NCBI RefSeq assembly: GCF_005843985.1
Contig: NZ_CP040463.1
Location: 417,001 to 481,000, forward strand
Length of the DNA stretch: 64,000 nt
Source of the DNA: Caminibacter mediatlanticus TB-2
GTDB lineage: Bacteria > Campylobacterota > Campylobacteria > Campylobacterales > Nautiliaceae
Reading direction: 5' to 3'
A model generated the notes under the pieces. That model ran no database searches and had not been told where the DNA came from. It worked only from the letters and a program-made list of their open reading frames with translations. This document shows positions 1 to 10,205 of the stretch, piece after piece. Numbering within the stretch: position 1 is the stretch's first letter; each line of letters begins with the position of its first letter. The translations under genes were made by a program, and so were the position numbers.

Positions 1-2
1 AG

Positions 3-74
3 TTAATAAAAGCTGAGGCAAAAGATGATGCAATAATTCTTGAAACTATACTAAAAAATATGAGTTCAATTTAA
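3..74 (+). CDS. C-terminal end of an unidentified protein (partial)
   Basis: An open frame enters from the left edge and stops at TAA 72-74, giving 23 residues that end in KNMSSI. It runs toward the nested inverted repeat that follows. The visible tail is charged and helical-looking but too short to assign to a family. The 5' part lies outside the window. Confidence 0.5.
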   Translation, partial: LIKAEAKDDAIILETILKNMSSI

Positions 75-81
75 TAAACAG

Positions 82-225
82 ATGTTTAAAATTTCTCAAT
101 AAGAGAGCAAATTTTTTAACGTTTCGCAAAAGCTAAAAAGCATTATCTCACTTTGTTCAAACAGAATGCTTTTTTTAAGGCTTTTGCTACACTAAAATTT
201 GCAATTATTTCGTCATTTTAAACAT
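82..225. repeat. Nested inverted repeat (about 144 bp), terminator- or MITE-like
   Basis: Four complementary arm pairs nest inside one another: 82-92 with 215-225, 107-115 with 194-202, 126-133 with 180-187, and 135-144 with 165-174. The innermost arm is followed by a T run and could end transcription of the preceding gene. The whole is much longer than an ordinary terminator. The core AGAGCAAATTTTTTAA also occurs in an inverted repeat near 42397-42440, again beside a tRNA-Ser gene, which suggests a repeat family rather than a single terminator. Confidence 0.6.
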
Positions 226-279
226 TTATTTTTTGTTTTTTATATAATTTACATTAAAAAAATTAAAGACTTAATTTGA

Positions 280-285
280 TATAAT
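280..285 (+). promoter_or_regulatory. Candidate -10 box for tRNA-Ser and rnz
   Basis: TATAAT lies 10 bases before the first base of the tRNA. No good -35 is seen at normal spacing, as is common for housekeeping promoters in Campylobacterota, where the upstream element is usually A/T-rich sequence. No other promoter is evident between the tRNA and rnz. Confidence 0.5.
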
Positions 286-295
286 TGCAATTCTT

Positions 296-384
<89 letters not shown>

Positions 385-393
385 AGGGAAATG

Positions 394-1314
394 ATGAAGT
401 TTTTATTTTTAGGAACATCTGCTGGAAGGCCTACAAAAACAAGAAATGTATCAGGATTGGTAGTTGAATTTGAAAATGATAATGGTTGGTATCTTTTTGA
501 TTGTGGAGAAGCCACTCAGCATCAGATTTTAAAAACTACATATTCACTTAATAAGTTAAAATCTATTTTTATTACTCATTTACATGGAGACCATTGTTAT
601 GGATTGTTTGGTCTTATTACAACAAAAATGATGGAAAAAAGTTCTTCTCCTTTAAAAATATATGCGCCAAGAGGTTTAAAAGAGATGATAGAAAGTTGTG
701 TAGATATTAGATTTGAGCATTTAGGATATGAAATAGAATTTATTGAAATTTTTGGTGGATTTGAAGAAGAATTTGATAAATTTTCAATAAAAGTATTACC
801 TTTAATTCATTCAATAGAGAGTTATGCTTATTTTATAAAACAAAAAGATAAATTTAATCTAAATAAAGAATTGTTACAAAAAGATGGTTTAGCACCTTCA
901 AACTATTATAAAGATTTAAAAGAAGGAAAAGAGGTTATTGTAAATGGAGTTATATATAAACCTGAGAAGTATTTAATAAAAAAAGAAGGCAAAAAAGTTA
1001 TTATTGCAGGTGACAATGCTGAACCTGATATTTTAGTAAAGTATTTAAATAATCTTGATTTATTAATCCATGAAGCTACATATACTCAGGAGGTTTTTGA
1101 TAATTTAGAAATTAAATATCTTCATACAACTGCAAAAAATTTAGGAGAAGTCGCTAAGAGATATAATGTTAAAAATTTAATTGCTACTCATATTTCACCA
1201 AGATATGAGGGATATGAAATTTTAGAAGAAATTAAAAAATTTTATAACGGAAATGTATTTGTAGCAAATGATTTTGATATGTTTTTATTAAAAGATTACC
1301 TCATTTATCTTTAA
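394..1314 (+). CDS. rnz: Ribonuclease Z (tRNA 3' endonuclease)
   Basis: Metallo-beta-lactamase-fold tRNA 3'-processing endonuclease of 306 residues, the usual length for short-form RNase Z. The start MKFLFLGTSAG is typical and the zinc motif HLHGDH sits at residues 62-67; a further conserved region reads IIAGDNAEP and later THISPRY. I chose ATG 394 because AAAGGG at 383-388 gives five bases of spacing; ATG 391 is the alternative. The gene starts 10 bases after the CCA of tRNA-Ser, so cleavage of that tRNA would trim its own mRNA. Its 3' end overlaps convergent dnaX by 14 bases. Confidence 0.95.
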   Translation: MKFLFLGTSAGRPTKTRNVSGLVVEFENDNGWYLFDCGEATQHQILKTTYSLNKLKSIFITHLHGDHCYGLFGLITTKMMEKSSSPLKIYAPRGLKEMIESCVDIRFEHLGYEIEFIEIFGGFEEEFDKFSIKVLPLIHSIESYAYFIKQKDKFNLNKELLQKDGLAPSNYYKDLKEGKEVIVNGVIYKPEKYLIKKEGKKVIIAGDNAEPDILVKYLNNLDLLIHEATYTQEVFDNLEIKYLHTTAKNLGEVAKRYNVKNLIATHISPRYEGYEILEEIKKFYNGNVFVANDFDMFLLKDYLIYL

Positions 1315-2764
1315 TTTTTAAAATTTCAACATCACTTCCAAAAACTTCTCTTACTTTTTGAATTATATGTTCAGATTTGTCTTCAATTTTTGTTGGTTGT
1401 GAATTTTTAGGTTTTTGGGTTTGCTTTATTTGAGGGCATCTTTTAACTTCTATTTTAGTCCCAATTCCAAATATTTCATTAATTAAAGGTCTAATTACAG
1501 CGGAGAAAAATCTCTTAAACATCTCTTTACAATTTTCATCTGGACAACTCTCCCAAGTTAAAACATTATTTTCAAAAGATATAAATTTAAGGCTTGTTTC
1601 AAAACAAATTCCTAAGTCTTCATCTACTTCTTTTATTTTTTTAATTAATTTTTTAAATAATTCTTCTGGATTTGGCTTTTGAATATCAACTTTTTTTATT
1701 TGATAAGAATTTATATTTATGCTTTGTTCAAAACTTTTTATTAAATCATCAATTTTATGAGGTTTTATAGCTTCTATCATTCTAAAAAACATAAGTGATA
1801 AGATAAATTCGTTATCATTCTGATATTTAATAAGCTCTTTTGTATCACTTATAATATTAAAAAATCTTTGCATTGTAATAAGTGGTAAATTTCCATAAAA
1901 CATTGCTTCTTTTAAATAAAGAATTATTTCATCAATAATTGATTCAATATCATAATCTTTTATCTGTTTTATAATTTCAATTATCTCTTTTTTATCTCCA
2001 TCAAAAATTAATTTAAAAATTTTTGAGATGATTTCAGGGTTTATAACCCCAAGCATTTCTACAACTTTATCAAGAGTAATATTATAATTACTATATGCAA
2101 TTGCTTGGTCAAGCAAAGTTAAAGAATCTCTTACACTTCCTTTTGCACTTTTTACAATAAGTCTTAAAGCTTCATCTTCAAATTTTACATTTTCTTTTAT
2201 TAATACTTTTTGTAAAAAACTCTCAATCTCTTTTTCAGGAATTTTGTTAAATCTAAAATGTTGAACTCTACTAAGAATTGTTGCAGGAAGTTTTAGAGGG
2301 TCAGTTGTTGCCATAATAAATTTTACATATTCAGGTGGTTCTTCAAGAGTTTTAAGTAAAGCATTAAATGCTTCATTTGTTAACATATGAACTTCATCAA
2401 TTATAAATATTTTAAATCTGCTAATTGATGGTTTATACTTAGTATGTTCTATAAGTTCTCTAATATCTTCAATTTTTCTATTGCTTGCAGCGTCCATTTC
2501 TATAATATCAATATGTCTATTTTCATTTGCTAATTTACAACTTTCACACTCTTCACACGGAGATGATGAAATTCCTTTTTCACATTGTAAGGCTTTTGAA
2601 AATATTCTTGCTGTTGTAGTTTTACCACTTCCTCTAAGGCCTGAGAAAAGATATGCATTTGCAATTCTATTAGAATTAAGAGAGTTTATTAATGTTTGTA
2701 TAATAGCATCTTGTCCAATAATTTCTTCGAATTTTTTAGGTCTATATTTTAAAGCTAATACCAA
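1301..2764 (-). CDS. dnaX: DNA polymerase III subunit gamma/tau
   Basis: Clamp-loader ATPase of 487 residues. It opens MVLALKYRPKKFEEIIGQ, typical of DnaX. Walker A GLRGSGKTT is at about residues 42-50, the four zinc-binding cysteines are at about 61, 70, 73 and 76, and the Walker B FIIDEVHML follows near 120. The C-terminal part is variable and lysine-rich. The start is TTG at 2764-2762, with AAGG a few bases upstream; no ATG fits the conserved N-terminus. It follows the small gene at 2788-3075 on the same strand by about 20 bases and is likely co-transcribed with it. Confidence 0.95.
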   Translation of the reverse strand: MVLALKYRPKKFEEIIGQDAIIQTLINSLNSNRIANAYLFSGLRGSGKTTTARIFSKALQCEKGISSSPCEECESCKLANENRHIDIIEMDAASNRKIEDIRELIEHTKYKPSISRFKIFIIDEVHMLTNEAFNALLKTLEEPPEYVKFIMATTDPLKLPATILSRVQHFRFNKIPEKEIESFLQKVLIKENVKFEDEALRLIVKSAKGSVRDSLTLLDQAIAYSNYNITLDKVVEMLGVINPEIISKIFKLIFDGDKKEIIEIIKQIKDYDIESIIDEIILYLKEAMFYGNLPLITMQRFFNIISDTKELIKYQNDNEFILSLMFFRMIEAIKPHKIDDLIKSFEQSININSYQIKKVDIQKPNPEELFKKLIKKIKEVDEDLGICFETSLKFISFENNVLTWESCPDENCKEMFKRFFSAVIRPLINEIFGIGTKIEVKRCPQIKQTQKPKNSQPTKIEDKSEHIIQKVREVFGSDVEILKIKDK

Positions 2765-2787
2765 AAAAAGCCTTTTTTATAATTATA

Positions 2788-3075
2788 TCAAGAATTATAT
2801 TTTTTAAGGAGAGCTTCATTTAATTCAAAAGCAATTTTTTCTTTTAAATCGTTTAATGTTCCTTGAAAGTCTTCAGGAGTTATTTGATAGTCAATTATGT
2901 TTTGTGATTTTAAAAATTTTTCTATTTCCATGAATGAAGAAGCATATAAAAACTTTTTTATTAATAATTTTAATTCTTCATTTTCAATGTTTTCTATGAG
3001 CCGTTTTAGATATTTTTGTTCTTTTCTATTATTTGCTATTTTAGAAAAAAAACTTGTTATTTTCACATTAAACAT
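2788..3075 (-). CDS. Hypothetical small protein upstream of dnaX
   Basis: A 95-residue, lysine/glutamate-rich and largely helical protein without a signal peptide or membrane segment. I do not recognise a family. It has a good ribosome-binding site (AAAGGA, then four bases, then ATG). It lies immediately before dnaX on the same strand, so it may be co-expressed with the clamp loader, but nothing in the sequence shows a replication role. Confidence 0.7.
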   Translation of the reverse strand: MFNVKITSFFSKIANNRKEQKYLKRLIENIENEELKLLIKKFLYASSFMEIEKFLKSQNIIDYQITPEDFQGTLNDLKEKIAFELNEALLKKYNS

Positions 3076-3240
3076 TATTTCCTTTCATTTATTTCAGGTT
3101 AAAAAAAATTATATCAAATAAATTTAATATTTGTAAAAATAATATTAATTCTTTTGTTACAAATATTTTACTTTAATATCGGAGTAAAAAAAATATTATA
3201 AAGTTAAATTGTAGTGTCTGAGTATAATTATTTAATAAAA

Positions 3241-3317
3241 TGGTAGTGAGGGGGAGACTTGAACTCCCGACCTCCGGCTTATGAGACCGGCGCTCTAGCC
3301 AGCTGAGCTACCCCACC
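3241..3317 (-). tRNA. tRNA-Met (anticodon CAT)
   Basis: Read on the minus strand, the 77-base tRNA begins GGTGGGG and ends with an encoded CCA. The anticodon stem CCGGT/GCCGG encloses CTCATAA, giving CAT. The anticodon stem lacks the three consecutive G:C pairs of initiator tRNA and position 1 pairs (as a wobble) with 72, so this is an elongator Met tRNA; the lysidine-modified tRNA-Ile2 cannot be fully excluded. It stands alone, 57 bases from the left end of the first insertion sequence. Confidence 0.92.
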
Positions 3318-3428
3318 GTCTGCGGACTGAAATAATAATAAAATTTTTGTTAAATGTCAAGAATTAAGTTACTGGGCACTGACCTAAAAGGGAACAAAAG
3401 TTGCTTCATAGTAAAAAAAGGTTTTTAA

Positions 3429-3587
3429 ATGAAAAGACGAACTTATAAAAGGATGACAAAAGAAGAAATAGAATTAATTTTTAAACTTTATGAAGAGAAA
3501 ATGGAATTAAGGAAGATAGCAAGAGTATTAGGAAGAAGTTTATCTTCAATACAATATCAGTTGAGAAAAAAAAATGAAAATGTATAA
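3429..3587 (+). CDS. IS1-type first frame, helix-turn-helix protein (InsA-like)
   Basis: A 52-residue basic protein starting MKRRTYKRMTKEEIE. The segment KLYEEKMELRKIARVLGRSL looks like a helix-turn-helix that would bind the element ends. It ends 14 bases inside the second frame. The overlap contains a run of nine A residues followed by TG. The second frame is offset by +1 (equivalently -2), not the -1 of classical IS1, so fusion would need +1/-2 frameshifting or polymerase slippage, or the two are made separately by coupled initiation. Confidence 0.8.
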   Translation: MKRRTYKRMTKEEIELIFKLYEEKMELRKIARVLGRSLSSIQYQLRKKNENV

Positions 3588-4041
3588 AGAATTATATAAC
3601 GAATTTTTAGCAATATTAAAAAAAACTCCAATAGTATTTTCATATCTTTGTTTAGACGAATTATATACTTTTTATCGTAAAAAGGATAACAGGGTATATG
3701 TATGGAGTGCAGTAGGAGTTACAAAAACAGGAAGAAAATTTTATTTTTATTTTTTATCAAAAAAGAAAAATATTGATAGTTTATTATCATTTAATTTTGA
3801 TTTACCAAAAGTAGAAAAATATTATACAGATGGACATTTTGCATATTCGAATGTATATGGGGATAAAGCAAGTCAAAAAAAATCAAAATATACAAATTTA
3901 GTTGAGAACTTAAATTCTCAAATGAGAGATAAAATCTCATATCTTGTTAGAAAAACTAAAGCTCATGCTAAGTCTTTTGATTGGTTAGATAATAGACTTG
4001 CTATGTTTTTCTTTAATCTTAATTTAAAAGGTAATAAATAA
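3574..4041 (+). CDS. IS1-family transposase catalytic protein, copy 1
   Basis: A 155-residue DDE transposase. Candidate catalytic residues are D28 (in CLDEL), D86 (in YYTDGHFAYSN) and E111 (in NLVENLNSQMR), followed by the basic segment LVRKTKAHAKS that resembles the C-terminal region of IS1 InsB. The ATG lies within the end of the first frame, just after a nine-A run. The protein is identical to that of the second copy. It is intact and probably active. Confidence 0.9.
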   Translation: MKMYKELYNEFLAILKKTPIVFSYLCLDELYTFYRKKDNRVYVWSAVGVTKTGRKFYFYFLSKKKNIDSLLSFNFDLPKVEKYYTDGHFAYSNVYGDKASQKKSKYTNLVENLNSQMRDKISYLVRKTKAHAKSFDWLDNRLAMFFFNLNLKGNK

Positions 4042-4099
4042 TGTTTTAGGTCAGTGCCAGTTACTGTGTGTAACAGCAAATAGCTATATTAAATCTATA

Positions 4100-4129
4100 T
4101 TGAAAAAGTATCATTGAAAATGCTATAAT
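4100..4129 (+). promoter_or_regulatory. Promoter of the TRAP transporter operon
   Basis: TTGAAA at 4100-4105 and TATAAT at 4124-4129, 18 bases apart, followed by AAAGGAG and ATG 4157. It is left intact between the two insertion sequences, so transcription can still enter the broken dctP. Confidence 0.6.
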
Positions 4130-4141
4130 GATTAAAATTAA

Positions 4142-4381
<240 letters not shown>

Positions 4382-4425
4382 TAAAAGGGAACAAAAGTTG
4401 CTTCATAGTAAAAAAAGGTTTTTAA

Positions 4426-4584
4426 ATGAAAAGACGAACTTATAAAAGGATGACAAAAGAAGAAATAGAATTAATTTTTAAACTTTATGAAGAGAAAATG
4501 GAATTAAGGAAGATAGCAAGAGTATTAGGAAGAAGTTTATCTTCAATACAATATCAGTTGAGAAAAAAAAATGAAAATGTATAA
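4426..4584 (+). CDS. IS1-type first frame (InsA-like), copy 2
   Basis: Identical to the 52-residue helix-turn-helix frame of copy 1, with the same nine-A run in the overlap with the transposase frame. Confidence 0.8.
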   Translation: MKRRTYKRMTKEEIELIFKLYEEKMELRKIARVLGRSLSSIQYQLRKKNENV

Positions 4585-5038
4585 AGAATTATATAACGAA
4601 TTTTTAGCAATATTAAAAAAAACTCCAATAGTATTTTCATATCTTTGTTTAGACGAATTATATACTTTTTATCGTAAAAAGGATAACAGGGTATATGTAT
4701 GGAGTGCAGTAGGAGTTACAAAAACAGGAAGAAAATTTTATTTTTATTTTTTATCAAAAAAGAAAAATATTGATAGTTTATTATCATTTAATTTTGATTT
4801 ACCAAAAGTAGAAAAATATTATACAGATGGACATTTTGCATATTCGAATGTATATGGGGATAAAGCAAGTCAAAAAAAATCAAAATATACAAATTTAGTT
4901 GAGAACTTAAATTCTCAAATGAGAGATAAAATCTCATATCTTGTTAGAAAAACTAAAGCTCATGCTAAGTCTTTTGATTGGTTAGATAATAGACTTGCTA
5001 TGTTTTTCTTTAATCTTAATTTAAAAGGTAATAAATAA
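4571..5038 (+). CDS. IS1-family transposase catalytic protein, copy 2
   Basis: Identical 155-residue DDE transposase to that at 3574-4041, with the same D28, D86 and E111. It lies inside dctP in the same direction as the interrupted gene. Confidence 0.9.
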   Translation: MKMYKELYNEFLAILKKTPIVFSYLCLDELYTFYRKKDNRVYVWSAVGVTKTGRKFYFYFLSKKKNIDSLLSFNFDLPKVEKYYTDGHFAYSNVYGDKASQKKSKYTNLVENLNSQMRDKISYLVRKTKAHAKSFDWLDNRLAMFFFNLNLKGNK

Positions 5039-5834
5039 TGTTTTAGGTCAGTGCCGTAATTCTTAGAAAAATGAAATTTAATGCTGTTCAAATGGCAGCA
5101 CCAAGTTTTTCAAAGTTTACAGGGCTTGTTCCACAACTCGGACTTTTTGATTTACCATTCTTATTTAAAGATGAAAATCATCTACATAGAGTATTAGATG
5201 GAAAAGTTGGTCAAAAGCTTCTTGATATGGTAACTAAAAAAGGATATATAGCATTAGCATATTGGGATAATGGATTTAAACAACTTACAGATTCAAAAAG
5301 ACCATTAATTAAACCTGATGATTGTAAAGGCTTAAAATTTAGAGTAATGAGTTCAAAAGTATTAATTGAACAATTTAAAGCTCTTGGTGCTATCCCAGTT
5401 GTTTTACCATTTAGTGAAGTATATTCAGCACTTCAACAAGGTGTAGTTGATGGACAAGAAAATACGATTTCAAATATTTATACTAAAAAGTTTTATGAAG
5501 TTCAAAGATATATGACAATGACTAATCATGGATATCTTGGATATTTGGTTGTAATGAGTAAAAAGTTTTGGGATAAATTACCTAATGATTTAAAAGCGGT
5601 AATTAAACAAGCAATGAAAGAAACTACTGCAAAAGAAAGAGTTTGGGCAAAAGAATTAAATGAAGCTCAATTAAATAAAATTAAAGAATATGCTAAAAAA
5701 ACAGGAAAACTTGAAATTGATTATTTAACTCCACAACAAAGATTAGTTTGGGAGAAAAAACTTCGCACAATTTATCCAAAATTTTATAATACAATTGGTA
5801 AAGACTTAATTAAAGAAGCGATTAAAGAAGGAGA

Positions 5835-6389
5835 ATGAAATATATAGATTTGTTTATAAGAGGTATATTGGTTTTTCTTACCTCTTTTTTTATATTTGCG
5901 GGAGTTGTTTTAGCATTTGTAAATGTTGTAGCAAGATTCATATTTAATGAAGGGATAGATTGGGCGTTTGAGCTTACAAGTTATCTTTTTATTTATTCAG
6001 CATTTTTTGCAGCTGCTTATCTTTTTCGCGTTTCAGGACATATAAAAGTAACTTTACTGGTAGATAATTTACCAAAATCTCTCTCAAAATTAGTAATTAT
6101 TATCTCAGACATTTTAATACTTTTATATTTAGGGATAATACTTTATTTTGGATATATCTATATATTTGACCCTGAACTTGGATTAAAAGCAAGTGGAGAA
6201 GTTAGTGTTGATTTAAATGTTCCTATGTGGACAATTTATTTAGTAATACCTATAAGTATGTTTTTTGCAATTATTATGACTATTTTTAGATTGATTGAGC
6301 ATATAAAAACCCCAGCAAGTGAAATAGCATATAAAGAAGAACACGATATGATAAAAGAGTTTGATAAAAGTGTGGGAGATGGAAAATGA
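5835..6389 (+). CDS. dctQ: TRAP transporter small permease (DctQ)
   Basis: A 184-residue inner-membrane protein with four hydrophobic segments (about residues 8-30, 48-64, 84-106 and 125-148). Size, topology and position identify it as the small permease that pairs with DctM in substrate:Na+ symport. Its ATG overlaps the dctP stop in an ATGA, so translation was coupled to dctP; the IS inside dctP may therefore reduce its expression. The C-terminus is cytoplasmic and charged. Confidence 0.9.
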   Translation: MKYIDLFIRGILVFLTSFFIFAGVVLAFVNVVARFIFNEGIDWAFELTSYLFIYSAFFAAAYLFRVSGHIKVTLLVDNLPKSLSKLVIIISDILILLYLGIILYFGYIYIFDPELGLKASGEVSVDLNVPMWTIYLVIPISMFFAIIMTIFRLIEHIKTPASEIAYKEEHDMIKEFDKSVGDGK

Positions 6390-7669
6390 TTGTTGCTACT
6401 TTGTTTGGTCTTTTTTTTCTATTTTTACTTCTAAGTGTACCTGTTGCAGTGTCTCTTGGTCTTTCAACTTTAATTACTGCTTATATTTTTGAAGGAAGTG
6501 ATTTATTAATTGATTTATCAAGTAACATTTTTTCTCAACTTGATAAATATGCTTTAATGGCTATTCCAATGTTCATACTTGCTGGAAGTTTACTTAGTAA
6601 AGGGGGAAGTGCAAAAAGAATAATAGAATTTGCAAAAGCATTTGTTGGTCATTTACCAGGAGGTCTTCCAATTGCTGCTATTTTTGCAAGTATTATTTTT
6701 GCAGCGGTATCAGGTAGCTCGCCTGCAACGGTTGCTGCAATTGGTTCGATTATGTTTGGAGCAATTCTCTCAGCTGGTTATCCAAAAACATATGCAATAG
6801 GTACAATAACAACTGCTGGTAGTTTAGGAATTTTAATTCCTCCAAGTATTGTAATGATTATATATGGGGTAACAGCCGAGCAAAGTATTGGAAAATTATT
6901 TATGGCTGGTGTTATACCTGGTATATTAATAGGTAGTATGTTAATGCTTATTGCATATTTTGGAGCAAAAAGACTTGGATTTAAAACTACTAAACCAGCA
7001 AGTTGGAAAGAAAGATGGCAAAAATTTAAAGAAGCTTTTTGGGCTTTAATGACTATTGTAATCATTATTGGAGGAATTTATGGGGGGATTTTTACTCCAA
7101 CAGAAGCAGCAGCAGTTAGTGCGATTTGGGCACTTTTTGTATCACTTGTAATATATAAAGATATTCAAATTAAAGATTTAGGCAATATCTTTTTTGAGAG
7201 TGCAAAAGTTAGTGGAATGATTCTTTTTATTATTGCAAATGCAAGTATGTTTGCTTATTTTCTTACTCTTGAAAATATTCCTCAAATGCTTACAGATTTA
7301 GTTGTGCAAATGAATTTGAATAAAGTTACTTTTTTAATTGCTGTAAATATTATTTTACTAATTGCGGGTAACTTTATGGAGCCAAGCTCTATTATTATGA
7401 TTATGGTACCTCTTCTTCTTCCAATTGCAAAAATGCTTGGAATTGACCCAATCCATTTTGGAGTAATAATTACAATAAATATGGAACTTGGAATGTTAAC
7501 TCCTCCAGTTGGGCTTAATTTATTTGTTGCAAGTGGAATTACAGGAGAGAGTATAAAAGAAGTAGTAAAATCAGTACTTCCTTGGTTTATTGTAATGCTT
7601 TTTGGTCTTATTTTAATAACATATATTCCAGAAATTTCATTATGGCTTCCAAAAACTATGATGGGATAG
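6386..7669 (+). CDS. dctM: TRAP transporter large permease (DctM)
   Basis: A 427-residue polytopic membrane protein of the DctM family, which forms the transport channel. Recognisable segments are AALMAIPMFILAG-like (ALMAIPMFILAGSLLSKGG), AAVSGSSPATVAAIGSIM and the late NMELGMLTPPVGLNLFV. It overlaps dctQ by an ATGA. The C4-dicarboxylate class is the commonest substrate group, but the true substrate cannot be read from the permease. With dctP broken the system is probably inactive. Confidence 0.93.
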   Translation: MIVATLFGLFFLFLLLSVPVAVSLGLSTLITAYIFEGSDLLIDLSSNIFSQLDKYALMAIPMFILAGSLLSKGGSAKRIIEFAKAFVGHLPGGLPIAAIFASIIFAAVSGSSPATVAAIGSIMFGAILSAGYPKTYAIGTITTAGSLGILIPPSIVMIIYGVTAEQSIGKLFMAGVIPGILIGSMLMLIAYFGAKRLGFKTTKPASWKERWQKFKEAFWALMTIVIIIGGIYGGIFTPTEAAAVSAIWALFVSLVIYKDIQIKDLGNIFFESAKVSGMILFIIANASMFAYFLTLENIPQMLTDLVVQMNLNKVTFLIAVNIILLIAGNFMEPSSIIMIMVPLLLPIAKMLGIDPIHFGVIITINMELGMLTPPVGLNLFVASGITGESIKEVVKSVLPWFIVMLFGLILITYIPEISLWLPKTMMG

Positions 7670-7724
7670 TAAAGAATACTGAGTCATTAACACTCATAAA
7701 AATTAAAAAAAAATATAAACTTTC

Positions 7725-7753
7725 TTGACTTCTTCTTTATTTTATTATATAAT
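7725..7753 (+). promoter_or_regulatory. Sigma-70 promoter of groESL
   Basis: TTGACT at 7725-7730 and TATAAT at 7748-7753 are exactly 17 bases apart, the strongest match to the sigma-70 consensus in the window. The start codon of groES follows 40 bases later after GGAGG. No full CIRCE operator is seen around it; TTAACACTC at 7687-7695 resembles only one half. Confidence 0.75.
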
Positions 7754-7792
7754 TTCGCCAGATTAAATAATCTTAATAAAAAGGAGGCGGAA

Positions 7793-9719
<1,927 letters not shown>

Positions 9720-9786
9720 TTCCTTCCTTTTCTTTATTGTTTTAATAATATTTGTCCTCTGACACCTAATGTCTTTCTTTTTAATT

Positions 9787-9880
9787 ATATCAATTCCAAA
9801 TAAGTTAGTTACATTTAAAAATGTTTAAAACTCTTATTATAATTTTCCATTGTCCATTTTTAATTTTCAATTGTTAGTAT
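9787..9880 (-). repeat. Dispersed ~100-bp repeat, copy A (reverse orientation)
   Basis: Read on the minus strand this contains CAATTGAAAATT, TGGACAATGGAAAATTA and later GTAACTAACTTATTTGGAATTGATAT. The same blocks in the same order occur at 18929-19032 and 49258-49367. The ends are imperfect inverted repeats related to ATACCAATT. It lies between groEL and cutA and has no coding potential. Confidence 0.75.
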
Positions 9881-9908
9881 ATGGTATAATTGTTAAAAAA
9901 GGCATATA

Positions 9909-10205
9909 ATGTTAGTTATGACTACTGCCTCTAATTTTGAAGAGGCGAAAAAGATAGCTAAATATTTGGTTGAGAATCATTATGCTGCTTGTGTAAATAT
10001 ATTTCCTATAACTTCTATTTATTTTTGGGATAATAAATTACAGGAAGACAATGAATGTATGTTATTTATTAAAACTGCAAGAGAATTTGAAGAGATAAAG
10101 AATATAATAAAAAAGATTCATTCTTATGAATTACCTGAAATAATTAAAATAAACATTGAAGGAGAGGAAGAATATATAGAGTGGATTAAAAGGTTTTCAA
10201 AATGA
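9909..10205 (+). CDS. cutA: Divalent-cation tolerance protein CutA
   Basis: A 98-residue protein of the CutA1 family, slightly shorter than usual. The start MLVMTTASNFEEAKKIAKYL, the AACVNIFPITSIYFWDNKL strand and the ending EEEYIEWI match the trimeric CutA fold. CutA proteins are linked to copper or other divalent metal tolerance; the mechanism is unsettled. Its last bases overlap the next gene in ATGA, so it is translationally coupled to the patatin. AAAAAAGGC lies seven bases before the start. Confidence 0.92.
   Translation: MLVMTTASNFEEAKKIAKYLVENHYAACVNIFPITSIYFWDNKLQEDNECMLFIKTAREFEEIKNIIKKIHSYELPEIIKINIEGEEEYIEWIKRFSK

Larger units (their letters stand above)
3375..4058 (+). mobile_element. 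IS1-family insertion sequence, copy 1 (684 bp)
   Basis: The element is bounded by inverted ends GGCACTGACCTAAAA and TTTTAGGTCAGTGCC and carries two overlapping frames (3429-3587 and 3574-4041). An 8-base target duplication AGTTACTG flanks it at 3367-3374 and 4059-4066. It appears identical over its full length to the copy at 4372-5055, so both insertions are recent. It sits between tRNA-Met and the promoter of the TRAP operon. Ends, target duplication length and two-frame organisation all fit the IS1 family. Confidence 0.93.

Noticed and set aside
7680-7700. A CIRCE operator for groESL.
   Set aside because: TTAACACTC at 7687-7695 matches only one half; no GAGTGCTAA-like partner lies nine bases on, and the site is some 30 bases before the -35.
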